From Paratinospora sagittata (taxonomy: Eukaryota > Streptophyta > Magnoliopsida > Ranunculales > Menispermaceae), in the NCBI GenBank assembly GCA_035771175.1, contig CM069603.1, forward strand, positions 28,178,308-28,242,307: DNA of 64,000 nucleotides. Reading direction: 5' to 3'. Shown here piece after piece: positions 32,776 to 43,208 of this stretch. The notes under the pieces were generated by a model, which was not told the DNA's origin, searched no databases, and saw nothing but the letters and a program-made list of their open reading frames with translations. The position numbers were made by a program, and so were the translations under genes. The first letter of the stretch is position 1. Each line of letters opens with the position of its first letter.

Positions 32776-35700
32776 TTATTGGAACAATTAGGGGTATCTT
32801 TGTTTGATTTTATCTTCATGTTCCCAAGTTGCTTCCTATATTCTGTGGTGATCCCAAAGTACTTTTACAAGTAGAATACTACGTCGTATAAGTTCTTGAG
32901 TTTTCCTATCCAGAATTTGTACCGCTCTCTCCTAATATGTGCTTTCTTTTCTAACCTGAACTTCGACAAGAGGGACAATATGTGAAAGATCATGATGATA
33001 CTTTCGAACCATGGATACATGGAAAACGTCATGAACTTTGGACATGGATGAGAGAAGGGATAGTCAATAAGCTAGTTTGTCAATGCGTTCGACGATCTTA
33101 AATGGGCCTATATATTTTGGAAAGAGCTTTCCTTTGATCCCAAAGCGTTTGACACCTCTTATAGGTTGGACTTTTAGAAAAACATAGTCATCATTCTCAA
33201 ACTCCAGAGGTTGTCTTCGCTTGTCGACGTAGCTCTTTTGTCGACTCTGTGCCACACGAAGTCTCTCATTTACTAATTTGAACTTCTCAAAAGTCTCTTG
33301 AACTAGTTTTGGCCCCAATTGCGGTCGATCTGCCATGTCTAACCAACATGCCAGAGATCAGCAAGGACCACCATAAAGAGCCTCATATGTTGCCATGCCA
33401 ATACTGGATTGGTAGCTGTTAATGTATGCGAATTCAACCAAATGCAAGTGTTTAGCCCATCCGTCGTGAAAGTCCAGTATGTAACATCATAACATATCCT
33501 CTAAAATCTGGATAAAACACTCTGATTGCCCGTCCGTCTGTGGGTGAAAAGTTGTGCTCATGGTAACCTTGGAGCCCATTCTACTCTGGAAGCTTTGCCA
33601 AAAGTTTGATGTGAATCGAGGGTCTCAATCAGAGATAATCGTGAGTGGTATGCCATGGAGGTGCACGATCTCTTTTTCATGTAATTCAGCTAGCTTGACA
33701 GGGTTATCCTTGAACTTTATCGATAAAAAGTGTGCAGACTTTGTAAGTCTGTCAATGATAACCCAAATTGCATCCTGCCCTTTATTATTTTGAGGTAGGG
33801 TAGTAACAAAGTCCATTGCTATATTCTTCTACTTCCATTCTCCAATAGGTAAGGCTGGAGAAGGTCAGAAAGAAGTCTGCGTTCCGCCTTTACTTGTTGA
33901 CAAATGAGACATCGAGCAACATAGTTTGTAATAGCCTTCTTCATTCTAGAGAACCAAAATTGTCGCTTGACATCTTTGTACATTTTGTCTCCCACAGGAT
34001 GCATAACGAACCTTGAGCAATGTATTTCAGTGAGCACTTCTTTTTGAACTTCAGGGTCGTTCGGTAGGCACAAACGTTTCTTGTAGAAAACTGCTCCATC
34101 ATTGGAGACCGACCAGTGAGGAAAGTCCTATCCTGTGAGGATGAGTTCTCTTTTCTGCATTAATATGAGGTCGTTGGCTTGGGCAGCTGAGATTTTTCTA
34201 ATAAGCTCAGAGTTGGCAGTTAATTGGGAGAGTCGTGATTTTCCCCCCTCCTCAATGAGTTGTAAGTTGCAATTCTCCATCTCCGTAGCCAACTTCCCCA
34301 TTTTGAAGTTGAGGGTACAAGCAGCAACATATGATTTTCTACTCAGGGCATCAGCCACAACGTTGGCTTTTTTCGGATGATATTGGAGTTGAAAGTCTTA
34401 GTCTTTTAAAAAACCCAACCATATTCTTTGGCGTAGGTTTAGGTCTCTCTGAGTGTAAATGTATTTGAGGCTTTTGTGATCTGAGAATACCTCGAACCGT
34501 TCACCGTATAGGTAGTTGCATCATAACTTCAGTGTGAATACGACAACTATAAGTTCCAAGTCGTACGTCATCTAATTACCCTCATGGATCTTTAGTTGTC
34601 TAGAAGCATATGCAACAACTTGACCATCTTGCATTAACACTGCACCTAAATCTTGGAGGGAGGTGTCGGTGTATAATGAAAATCCAACTCTATTTCTTGG
34701 AGTGATTAGTACTGGTGCTGTCGTGAGGCACTTTTTCAATTCCTAGAATGACTATTTAGAGGCTGCGCTCAAGATGAATCGTATGTTTTTTCGAGTGAGT
34801 TTGGTTATAGGTTCAACAATCTTGGAGAAGTCCTTGATGAAGCGTCTGTAGTAGCCAGCCAAACCGAGAAAACTCTGAATTTGAGTGACACTGGTAGGTT
34901 GCTTCCAATTTAATATCGCTTCAACTTTTGAAGGATCTACTTTGATGCCATTGCATGAAACTACATGACCTAGGAATTGAACTTTCTTTGCCTAAAATTC
35001 TCACTTACTCAACTTTGCATATGGCTGGTGGTGTCTTAAGGTCTGGCGGGCAATCCTCAGGCGCATCTTATGATCTTCCACTGTTGACGAATACACCAAT
35101 ATATCATCTACAAAGGCCACCACGAGTCGATTTAAATATGGTCTGAAGATACGGTTCATTAGATCCATGAACGCTACAGACGCGTTAGTTAGACCGAATG
35201 GCATGACCAGGAACTCGTAATGACCATACCGAGTTTTGAAAGTTGTTTTATTGACTTTCGACTATCAGATCCAGAGTTGATGATAATTGGAACGTAAATC
35301 AACCTTAGAGAAGTATTTGACATCTCTAAGTTGGTCGAACAAGTCATCGATCCTGGGCAATGGGTATCTATTCTTGATGGTTACGTTATTCAACTTGCGA
35401 TAGTCGATGCAAAGTCGTAACGAACCATCCTTTTTCCGAACGAACAGAACTAGAGCGCCCCATGGTGATGAAATTTTTCTGATGAAGCTTGTACTCTCCG
35501 ATTCCTTCAGTTGTTTATCCAACTCAACCAACTCGACGTTGGACATTCTGTATGGTGGAATTGAAATGGGTTCGCTTCCCAGTACCAATTTGATTTTGAA
35601 GTCAAATTCTCGAACCGGGGGCAGGCCAGGAAGGTCGTTTAGAAATACTATTGGGAATCTAGATATGACTTTGATGTCGTGCACATCGAGAGGGTATGGT

Positions 35701-36289
35701 GGTGGTGGCTCATTGTCGTCACTAATGGATAGAGATCGGAGTTTTGCTTTGAGAAGTGAAACAGTTGAGCTGTGAATCTGTTTCCGGGTGCCTTGGATCT
35801 TGACTTTTTCTCTGGTAGGTAAGGTTATCAGTACTTGCTTCTTAAGACAAATCTTAGTGTTTAGCGGCGTCAACCAGTCCATGCCGAGAATGATTTCAAA
35901 ATCTTCTATGTCCATGACCAGGAGATCTGTAGGCATTATCTGTCCTGACATTTTAAGTTCATATCTAGAACATTTCTTGTTAATGTCAGTACTAGGTTCT
36001 ATTGGTGTTGAGACATAGATAGTGAAGTTGGTTGGTTCAAGTTGCAAGCCTAATTGTGCTACCAATGTAGAAAATATAAAAGAATGCGTGGAACCTAAAT
36101 CAAATAATACATGTAGCATTGTATTGAACAAGGAAAATGTACCTTCTGCCAAATTATTATCATCTGGAAGGGGTTGTTGGGCCACTACATAGGCTCTTCC
36201 TTGCTATCTTTGTCCCTGGTTTTGGTGGTTCTACCTGGGCTGGGCGTTTGCAACAGGTGGGGCTTGTTGGATTGGGACTACGGGAACTG
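32776..36289 (-). pseudogene. pol: Chromovirus copy 2 pol: protease, RT, RNase H, integrase, chromodomain-like tail
   Basis: From 36289 downward: protease ([12 protein letters not shown] near 36085, DLG where DSG/DTG is usual), [12 protein letters not shown]-terminus ([40 protein letters not shown]), RT palm [12 protein letters not shown] (about 35105), RNase H (degraded, about 34380-34700), integrase zinc region (CLICQQVKAERR near 33905), integrase core, GPY/F-like module (YIGPFKIVERIDKLAY near 33070) and a chromodomain-like end (ILDRKTQELIRRS, KVLWDHH, EATWEHE). Two stops near 35240, more in RNase H, and a frameshift near 33850. The integrase tail and motifs suggest a Tekay/Del-type chromovirus; clade from memory. 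Confidence 0.85.
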
Positions 36290-36681
36290 GCTGTTACGGT
36301 TGTGGAGGGTGGGGACATAGCCTTTTTGCACGGCCCTGTTGGCCGCAATTGTAACAAGTCAACCTCTGATGGTTAGGCGCTAGTTGTTGGTTCAGTTGAT
36401 CTTGCTGATTGTAGTGTTGTTGGCCACCACCTCTGCCATTTCCATTGAGGTGACCGCCCTTGCCATTGCGGCCTCCTCTATTCTGATTTTGAAAACCCTG
36501 TTGTCCAGGGTTAAAAGTTTGAACCGCAGGTGCAGTGGTCTCTTGTTTTTGCACGGGGGTTGGGAGGGTTGGGTTTGGATTATGATAGGGCTTCTTCCTG
36601 TTGCCCTGCTGGGCAAGATTTTCCACCTGTTTTCCTCTATTCTTTCTCTGTTTTTGCTCCATTTTCTCTTGTTCAAAGTTT
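36290..36681 (-). pseudogene. gag: Chromovirus copy 2 gag C-terminus with altered zinc knuckle
   Basis: Starts at INFEQEKMEQKQ immediately next to the nested LTR-G insertion. It passes through a Gly/Asn/Arg-rich linker to CYNCGQQGRAKRLC at about 36310-36350, a CCHC knuckle in which the His is replaced by Arg. Copy 1 has the intact form (CFNCGQKGHVRYVC). It continues upstream at 39401 when the nested element is removed (AIV / AINFEQE). Confidence 0.85.
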
Positions 36682-36686
36682 ATGGC

Positions 36687-39395
36687 TGATGAGTTGAGTT
36701 TTACACATAGTATTTTGTAGGAATTTTATAAGGTTTTTAGATATATTTTACCAATTTCTAGGTGTTTTTGGCATATTTTGCATATGTAGTGTTTTAGGTG
36801 CATCTTAGCGTTTTTATGTGTTTTAGAGGTCAATTTTAGTTGTTTTCATGAATACAATACTTTAGGTATGTTTAGGAAAATAAATACAATTTTTAGGAAT
36901 TTTTCCAAAAATTATTAGTGGCATTTGTATAATAGTATGTTCATTTTATATCATTGTCCATAGTTTCATTTTAATTGTTAATACTTTGTTATTTGTTTAA
37001 TTTACTTATTTATGGTTGTTTTGTTTTGTAGGTAATAAAAGCTTGAAAGTGTGGTGAATCGAGGCCCAAATGATGGTGAAAAGTGACCAAGATCATGTGT
37101 GAGAAGTGTACAAGAAAGTGAAAAAGAATGAAGAAAATAAGAGGGTAAATATGGCTAAGTACACAAGTGCATGTGCACTTGTGCCGTTCTGGGCGTTGCA
37201 GTGCCCAGAACAATGGAGTAAAGCACACGCGGTAGCTCTGTAGTGCTACCACACATTTCTGGGCTGCATGTATGCGTGCTTGGGCAATTTTGGAAATTCA
37301 ACTCTGAAGTGAAATGTGGCATATTATATATCAAATTTTAGGATTTTTCAAGGGGATTCCATTGGAGAAGGAAGGAAAACGGCTAGGTTGCTAGTAAAAC
37401 AAAGATCGGCTTCAGAAGCTAAGAGGATTGAAGATTTACAATATTTCTAGCATATTTTGCATATGATTTCAATGCTTTTGATCTTGTTTTGTATTTTCTT
37501 CTTCAAAACTATGAACTAAATTCTAATTCTAGAGAATAGATGGATCTTAGTTTGACTTTGATGGGTTAATTGTAATATTTGTTCATTTTTAAAGCAATTT
37601 TCTATGGTTTATTCATAATTCTCTGTACTTAATGCTTTTGGTTCACTGATCATGGATTGAATGAACATAAATCTAAGGGGCGACACTCGAAAGAGGGTTC
37701 TTTAAGTTAGAAAGTGAGATTTATGACATGAGATTACTATAGAATCGAGAGGTTTATAGGATCTTATGAGATCATTGCGAAATCCTTAGAGTTCATGGCA
37801 TAATTGGGAATTAGATCTTTATCGAGAGGTCGAGATCCAATCCCAGTTGTAGGTTTCAATCCGGCACTGGTGAAAGGGGATTGATAACCCTTGGATTTGA
37901 TTTATAAATCTGGAAAATGAATTTAACAATGAATGATCCAAATTAATTTTGATTTGCAAACTCAGTGAAGTCGATTCTCTAGATCATTCTCACTATTAAA
38001 TTCTCTTTACTTTCAATTGCTTTAATTCCATTTAATTTCCAACATTTTAATCCGTTTAATATCTCTATTTGATTGTCTAAATAAAGTTTGAAATATGTGA
38101 AATGGTAATTCATAGAGAAAAAACTCCCCGTGGACGATACCCGATCTAATCGGATTATTACTACATTGTTTACACTGTACACTTGCAGTAGTTCACGAAC
38201 AAGTTTTTGGTTGTTTTGTTTTGTAGGTAATAAAAGCTTAAAAGTGTGGCGAATCGAGGCCCAAATAATAATGAAAAGGGACCAAGATCATGTGCGAGAA
38301 GTGTACAAGAAAGTGCGAAATAATGGAGAAAATAAGAGGGCAAATATGGCTAAGTACATGTGCCATTCTGGGCGCTGCAGCGCCTAGAAAAATAGAAAAA
38401 AGCACACACGGTAGCACTGCAACGCTACCGCCTCAAGCTTTATCACGCATTTCTGGGTTGTATGTTTGGTTGTTTGGGCAATTTTGGGAATTCAACTCTG
38501 AAGCGAAATATGGCATATTATATATCAAACTTTAGGGATTTTCAAGGGGATTCCATTGGAAAAGGAAGGAAAACGGCTAGGTTGCTGGTAAAACAAAGAT
38601 CAGCTTCAAAAGCGAAGAGGATTGAAGATTTATAGTATTTCTAGCATATTTTGCATATGATTTCAATGCTTTTGATCTTGTTTTGTGTTTTCTTCTTCAA
38701 AACTATGAACTAAATTCTAATTCTAGAGAATAGATGGATCTTAGTTTGACTTTGATGGGTTAATTGTAATATTTGTTCATTGTTAAAGCAATTTTCTATT
38801 ATTTATTCATAATTCTTTGTACTTAATGCTTTTGGTTCACTGATCATGGATTGACTGAACATAAATTTGAGGGGCGACACTCCAGAGAGGGTTCTTTAGG
38901 TTGGATAGTGAGATTTATGACATGAGATTACTATAGAATCGAGAGGTTTATAGGACCTTATGAGATCATTGAGAAATCCTTAGAGTTCATGGCATAATTG
39001 GGAATTGGATCTTTATCGAGAGGTTGAGATCCAATCCTAGTTGTAGGTTTCAGTCCGGCACTCGAGAAAGGGGATTGATAACCCTTGGATTTGATTTATA
39101 AATCTAGAAAATGAATTTAACAATGAATAATCCCAATTAATTTTGATTTGCAAACTTAGTGAAGTCGATTCTCTATATCATTCTCACTATTAAATTCTTT
39201 TTACTTTCAATTGCTTTAATTCCATTTAATTTCCAACATTTTAATCCGTTTAATATCTCCATTTGATTGTCTAAAGAAAGTTTGAAATATGTGAAATGGT
39301 AATTGATAGAGAAACAATTCCCTGTGGACGATACCCGATCTAATCTGATTATTACTACATTGTTTACGCTGTATACTTGCAGTAGTTCACGAACA
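36687..39395 (+). mobile_element. Nested LTR-G element inside gag: two LTRs with internal domain deleted
   Basis: Starts TGATGAGTTGAG and ends CGAACA, flanked by perfect ATGGC repeats (36682-36686 and 39396-39400). Two long direct repeats (36687-38201, and 38211-39395 lacking its first about 330 bp) are joined by AGTTTTTGG (38202-38210). That is the sequence expected right after a 5' LTR with a TTTTTGGCGCC-type primer site. So the whole internal region and the 5' part of the 3' LTR were deleted, ending at a TTG-containing junction. No proteins. LTRs are similar to each other (about 95 percent by eye). Confidence 0.85.
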
Positions 39396-39400
39396 ATGGC

Positions 39401-40624
39401 CATATTGACTAGTTCCCTGTAATTCTTGAGCTCCAAGATTGACAGGGCCTGTCGAATGTCTGGACGAAGACCATTATAGAATTTCTCAGCCTTATCTTGC
39501 TCTATTAAGATGGTGGAGAGAGAAAAGACCGATAGTTCCTTGAACCCGACAACATACTGTCGGACTGTCATGCTGCCCTCATAAAGCCTGGCAAACTCCT
39601 TGTGTCTTTGCCTCTTCACTGAGCCAGGAAAGTACTCATCAATGAACAGTGACTCAAATTCCAACCATGTCATGTATGTTACATTGACCCTTGGGTCTTC
39701 CTTCAACGTTATCCACCAAGTGTTAGTTCCACCAACAAATTGGTAGGAAACTAGTGGAAGTTTTCGACCCTCGTCGACTCCCATAGCCTCAAGAACATTT
39801 TTTGACTCATCAAGCCATCTCTGCGCTTCATCTGCATCAATGGTGCCAGAAAAGGTAAGGGGTTGTAGCCTTTTATATTTTGTGATATGGTCGGTTTGGC
39901 TCTCCGACCCAGATCGAACAGGTGCCTGGACGGTGATCACTTGATTGGCCGCAGTGTCACACTCCATACCGGCGGTGTGATGGGCACCTCATACCGAGCG
40001 TACCCCAGCCATTATATACCACATAATATTGTCACATCCCAGTACACAGCACACCGCAGCGTCTAGTACCCCCGGGATCATTTGTCCATACTATTCACTC
40101 ATGAATAGTGCAAGGCCTCCCCTAGATTCGAACTCACAACCTCATAATTCAGTGGCTACTCAGATTGCGAAATCAAACCTTATGAGGTTGTAAGTTCGAA
40201 TCTGGGGGAGGCCCTACACTATTCATGAGTGAATAGTATGGACAAATGATCCCGGGGGTACTAAACGCTGCGGTGTGCTGTGTACTGGGATGTGACAATA
40301 TTATGTGGTATATAATGGCTGGAGTATACCCTGCGGGGGTACTCATCACCCTGGGTAGGGGGCACTGTGTGCAACCCAGGCGTGACACCCAGTCTCATGG
40401 GCGGCCATTTGTATAATCACTTTCATCGCCTCAATGAATCCGGCGAAAAAGTATTCCATGCCCGAAGGCATGACGAAGGGTGTAGGTTGAGGTGGCACTG
40501 CATGTCCAGAAGTGGTGGTAGTGTCGTGTGCGGCCTGCTCTATCCTCGGAGGCGACGGTTCCTACTTATGTGCCTCATCTGTTGAACGGACTATGCGTGG
40601 CCTTCCCCTTTTCCTGGGTTGCAT
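39401..40624 (-). pseudogene. gag: Chromovirus copy 2 gag N-terminal half, split by FB2
   Basis: ATG at 40622-40624 begins MQPRKRGRPRIVRSTDE. After a stop at about codon 21 it continues to PSGMEYFFAGFIEAMKVII. FB2 (39956-40386) interrupts, then ITVQAPVRSGSESQTDHITK, LQPLTFSGTIDADEAQRWLD, NTWWITLKEDPRVN and FESLFIDEYFPGSVKRQ follow to the LTR-G junction at 39400. The central part is the retrotransposon gag domain (RWL, W, EF motifs). The KRGRPR near the N-terminus resembles a basic/AT-hook-like patch. Start chosen because the reading is open from this ATG and homology to copy 1 lies in the same frame. Confidence 0.85.
39956..40386. mobile_element. Foldback element FB2 in chromovirus gag
   Basis: Shares ends (GTCACACTCC and GGCGTGAC) and arm sequences with FB1 (22108-22443). 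It is longer because its centre (40110-40225) contains a second inverted pair holding TTCGAATCTGGGGGAGGCC and its complement. The flanking 7 bases CCGCAGT and ACCCAGT agree at five positions, a decayed target duplication. Gag resumes on both sides. Non-coding. Confidence 0.75.
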
Positions 40625-41429
40625 TTTTTTCACTGGAAATGAGAAAAAATAGAACTCCGCTTTTAGGAAATGTAGCCAAGTATAGTGATATGATATTCTC
40701 AGCAATTCATAAGTTCGAGAGTTCTGCAATTATAAAACCACCTATTTTTCTAGGTATGGTGTGGCATCAAAGAATTTCATGTGTCTCGTATATTTGGCCA
40801 AGGGATAAAACAAGGTTGGAGTTTTTGTATAATAAGTATAAAGTCTTGAAAGTATTTCAAATATTTTTTTTTTCTGGTTTTATGAACATACCTACCTTGT
40901 TGAAAATCCATACGAGTCATAAAAATTCTGAGACTAGCCTCGACAAATGCCCTAGTCTAGCGTTCTATCACATTTTTACGTGTTCAAACTCTTTTTCTTT
41001 GGCTTTTCGATTATTATCCGAATTCCTGTGTCTCATATACATGAATTTGGTAATAAGGGGTACAACCAAGTTAAGTTGTATGAGCACGATCTTTAAAAAC
41101 AATCGGTTGGAGAGGAGTTCACTAATAGTATCGTCTAAGTTTACTCGTCCTATACCGTGTAAACTTAGTGATAATCTTAGTGATTCAACTTTCCCAGATG
41201 TTTTAACACAAGGTCGTGGGTTTTCTTACTTCTAAAGTTTTATTTGGTATTTACCAATTTTGTTGTGTCTCATACCACTCCAAAGTTAGTGATACGAAAA
41301 AAAATAATGGTTGTAAGTCGGCCCACCAAACATAGTCTTAAATAAAAACATTTCATTCATAAAAAAAAATTACAATGCCAGTAAATATTTTTCTAATTTT
41401 CCTGCCTACTATTCTGATTAGTTCTCCTA
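40625..41429. other. Untranslated leader of chromovirus copy 2
   Basis: Between the extra ORF and gag. No homologous coding sequence on the minus strand. The plus-strand 235-codon ORF at 40528-41235 runs against the element, overlaps the gag start, and shows no recognisable motif, so I do not annotate it as a gene. Confidence 0.45.
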
Positions 41430-43113
41430 CTAGTCGTGGAGTGACCACTAGAAGAAGGTTGAGAGACGTTGTGTTGTTTTTCTAAGACTTGTATTATGTG
41501 GTTCATAGTTCTAAACCCATCATTCATTTCAACAAAACATGACATAATAGTTTGTTATGGATCATCCTGGTTGGCTGGCTGGCCCCTCGGGGAAGGGTAG
41601 GCCAGTTGTCCCATCGATGGTGGGTAGGCTATGGGCATTGTTGGAAATTGTTGGTCGGTTGGCTAACCCATTGGTGGGGGACCTTCTGAGGTTGGTTTAT
41701 ATGAGGTTTCCCTAACTGGAACTTCTTGGAAGGTTGGATTTTCTTAAGTCAAAAAGTCTTGAAAAAATGGACTCAACGGGGTATCCTGTCTTCCGAAGTT
41801 TGGTGCAGCCCAATTTTGAGGTGGTTAGTTCATAGGAAATTTTGAAGTCGGTTGGAAGTGACTTCCTGAATCGAAATCCCTTGAGATGTCATATTCCTTT
41901 AGGCTGGGGGGTTCCAGAAAAGTGGACTTAGCAGAACTCCTGTCCGTCTAGATCTCCATTGGGTTGGTCAAAATTTCCTTCTTGGTTCTCAAAGATTTAA
42001 TCTTTTTGTGACCCATTGTTGATTTGGTTGTTCATTGTTTGAGTCTGGGTTTCTCTCAGTCCTCTGTCTTGCTTCATTATTTGGCGCTCCTCTGGTAGGA
42101 ATCATGTGTCGACTACTGACTGTGTCGTCACTTGCCCTTTCGCTATTTTTCTCTGAAGTGGCGCCAAATAATTCTTCATAGGTCACCCCTCCTTTTTAGT
42201 TGAAGGTTTTGAAATAGGAGGCCAATGAAACCATTTTTGTAATCGGTATAGAGGATTCATCAAAGGTATTGAGGTTTGCCTCGGCTAGCAACTTCATGAT
42301 TAAAGCTCCATAACCGAGGTATTCCTTTTGGGTGGGGTTTTGGGTTACTCTGGACATCTGCTGAATGATGATGTGGGGTAGGGAGACAGAAGTTCCCTTG
42401 TTTAGGCAATATAAAAAAAAGAGTTGAGCCCTTGTCATCATGCTCCTGCTCACCACTTCGGGCAAGATATTATCAACCACAATCTTCCCTAGGCCGGCAA
42501 GGTTTGGTCTTAAGAGTGCATTTGGGAGGCGGGCCTATTTTTTGTCGGTGTATGCCTTCAGAGTGAGGGAGGTGAATAGTTATTCTTTTGATTTTGTGAT
42601 CTCCACAACGGTATGGGATTCATGTGGATTTATGATCTTGGTTCCTATGGGAATTTCCATTAGTCAAGCAATAGCTTTGACGTTAACAGAAATTGTCATT
42701 CCCCTAACCTGTGTCTCCAAGATAGGGCTACTTTCGTCCTCCTAGAGTCCTGCAATACTCATGTTATCGTAAAACAACCTGACCAAGTTGAGAGAGACAT
42801 AACCCTTAACATTAGTTATGTTTAGCCACCCCAACTTCATGGGCTTGTTGTGAAAGAGTGGGAGTAAGTGATGATTCCTCATGTCTATGTTTCTCATTAA
42901 AACAACCTTCCGATTGTGAAGGTATGTTAGTCTTGAGGAAACTTGTTCCCAACTGCCGGAAGTCGTTCCTTCACTAGTGACCATCTCTTTTTGAAAGGAA
43001 GATAAAATTTGTAATGTGCATAAAAATACATTCTTGAAATTTTTAAGATTTATGTTTTTGCCTGTTGGACAATATTTTCTACTTTCTACTTGATGTTTAT
43101 GCCAGCATTTCAT
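41430..43113 (-). pseudogene. Extra ORF between primer site and gag (plant transposon-protein-like)
   Basis: Open stretches 42742-43113, 42196-42480 and 41989-42186 all lie in one minus-strand frame, separated only by stops (near 42741, 42490s, 42193, 41989), so one protein of at least about 370 and perhaps 560 residues existed. ATG at 43111-43113. It shows KGYVSLNLVRLFYDNMSI, RAQLFFLYCLNKGTSVSL with PHIIIQQM, and GYGALIMKLLAEANLN, then a polar Asn/Gln/Arg-rich C-terminus. The pattern recalls the plant putative transposon protein domain (Transposase_32, PF20167), from memory and unchecked. It sits 80 bases after the primer-binding site, before gag. Function unknown. Confidence 0.55.
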
Positions 43114-43191
43114 CTAAATTTTTAATTAGAAATAATTTATATATATATTGTTTCTCCTAAGTGGTGGCTTTGGGCGGGCCATGGACTTTTC

Positions 43192-43203
43192 TCTCTGATA
43201 CCA
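43192..43203 (-). promoter_or_regulatory. tRNA-Met primer-binding site of chromovirus copy 2
   Basis: TGGTATCAGAGA on the minus strand, five bases after the 5' LTR end. This is 11 of 12 matches to the initiator tRNA-Met site TGGTATCAGAGC. It fixes the element's orientation and identifies 43209-46548 as its 5' LTR. Confidence 0.85.
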
Positions 43204-43208
43204 TTAAA

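Noticed and set aside
40110..40225. Possible tRNA gene (TTCGAATC)
   Set aside because: No cloverleaf can be drawn; only a box-B-like piece within an inverted pair.
40528..41235. 235-codon plus-strand ORF, the longest plus-strand ORF of the middle region
   Set aside because: Runs antisense to the chromovirus, overlaps its gag start, shows no conserved motif, and has the Phe/Ser/Ile-rich look of an AT-rich shadow.
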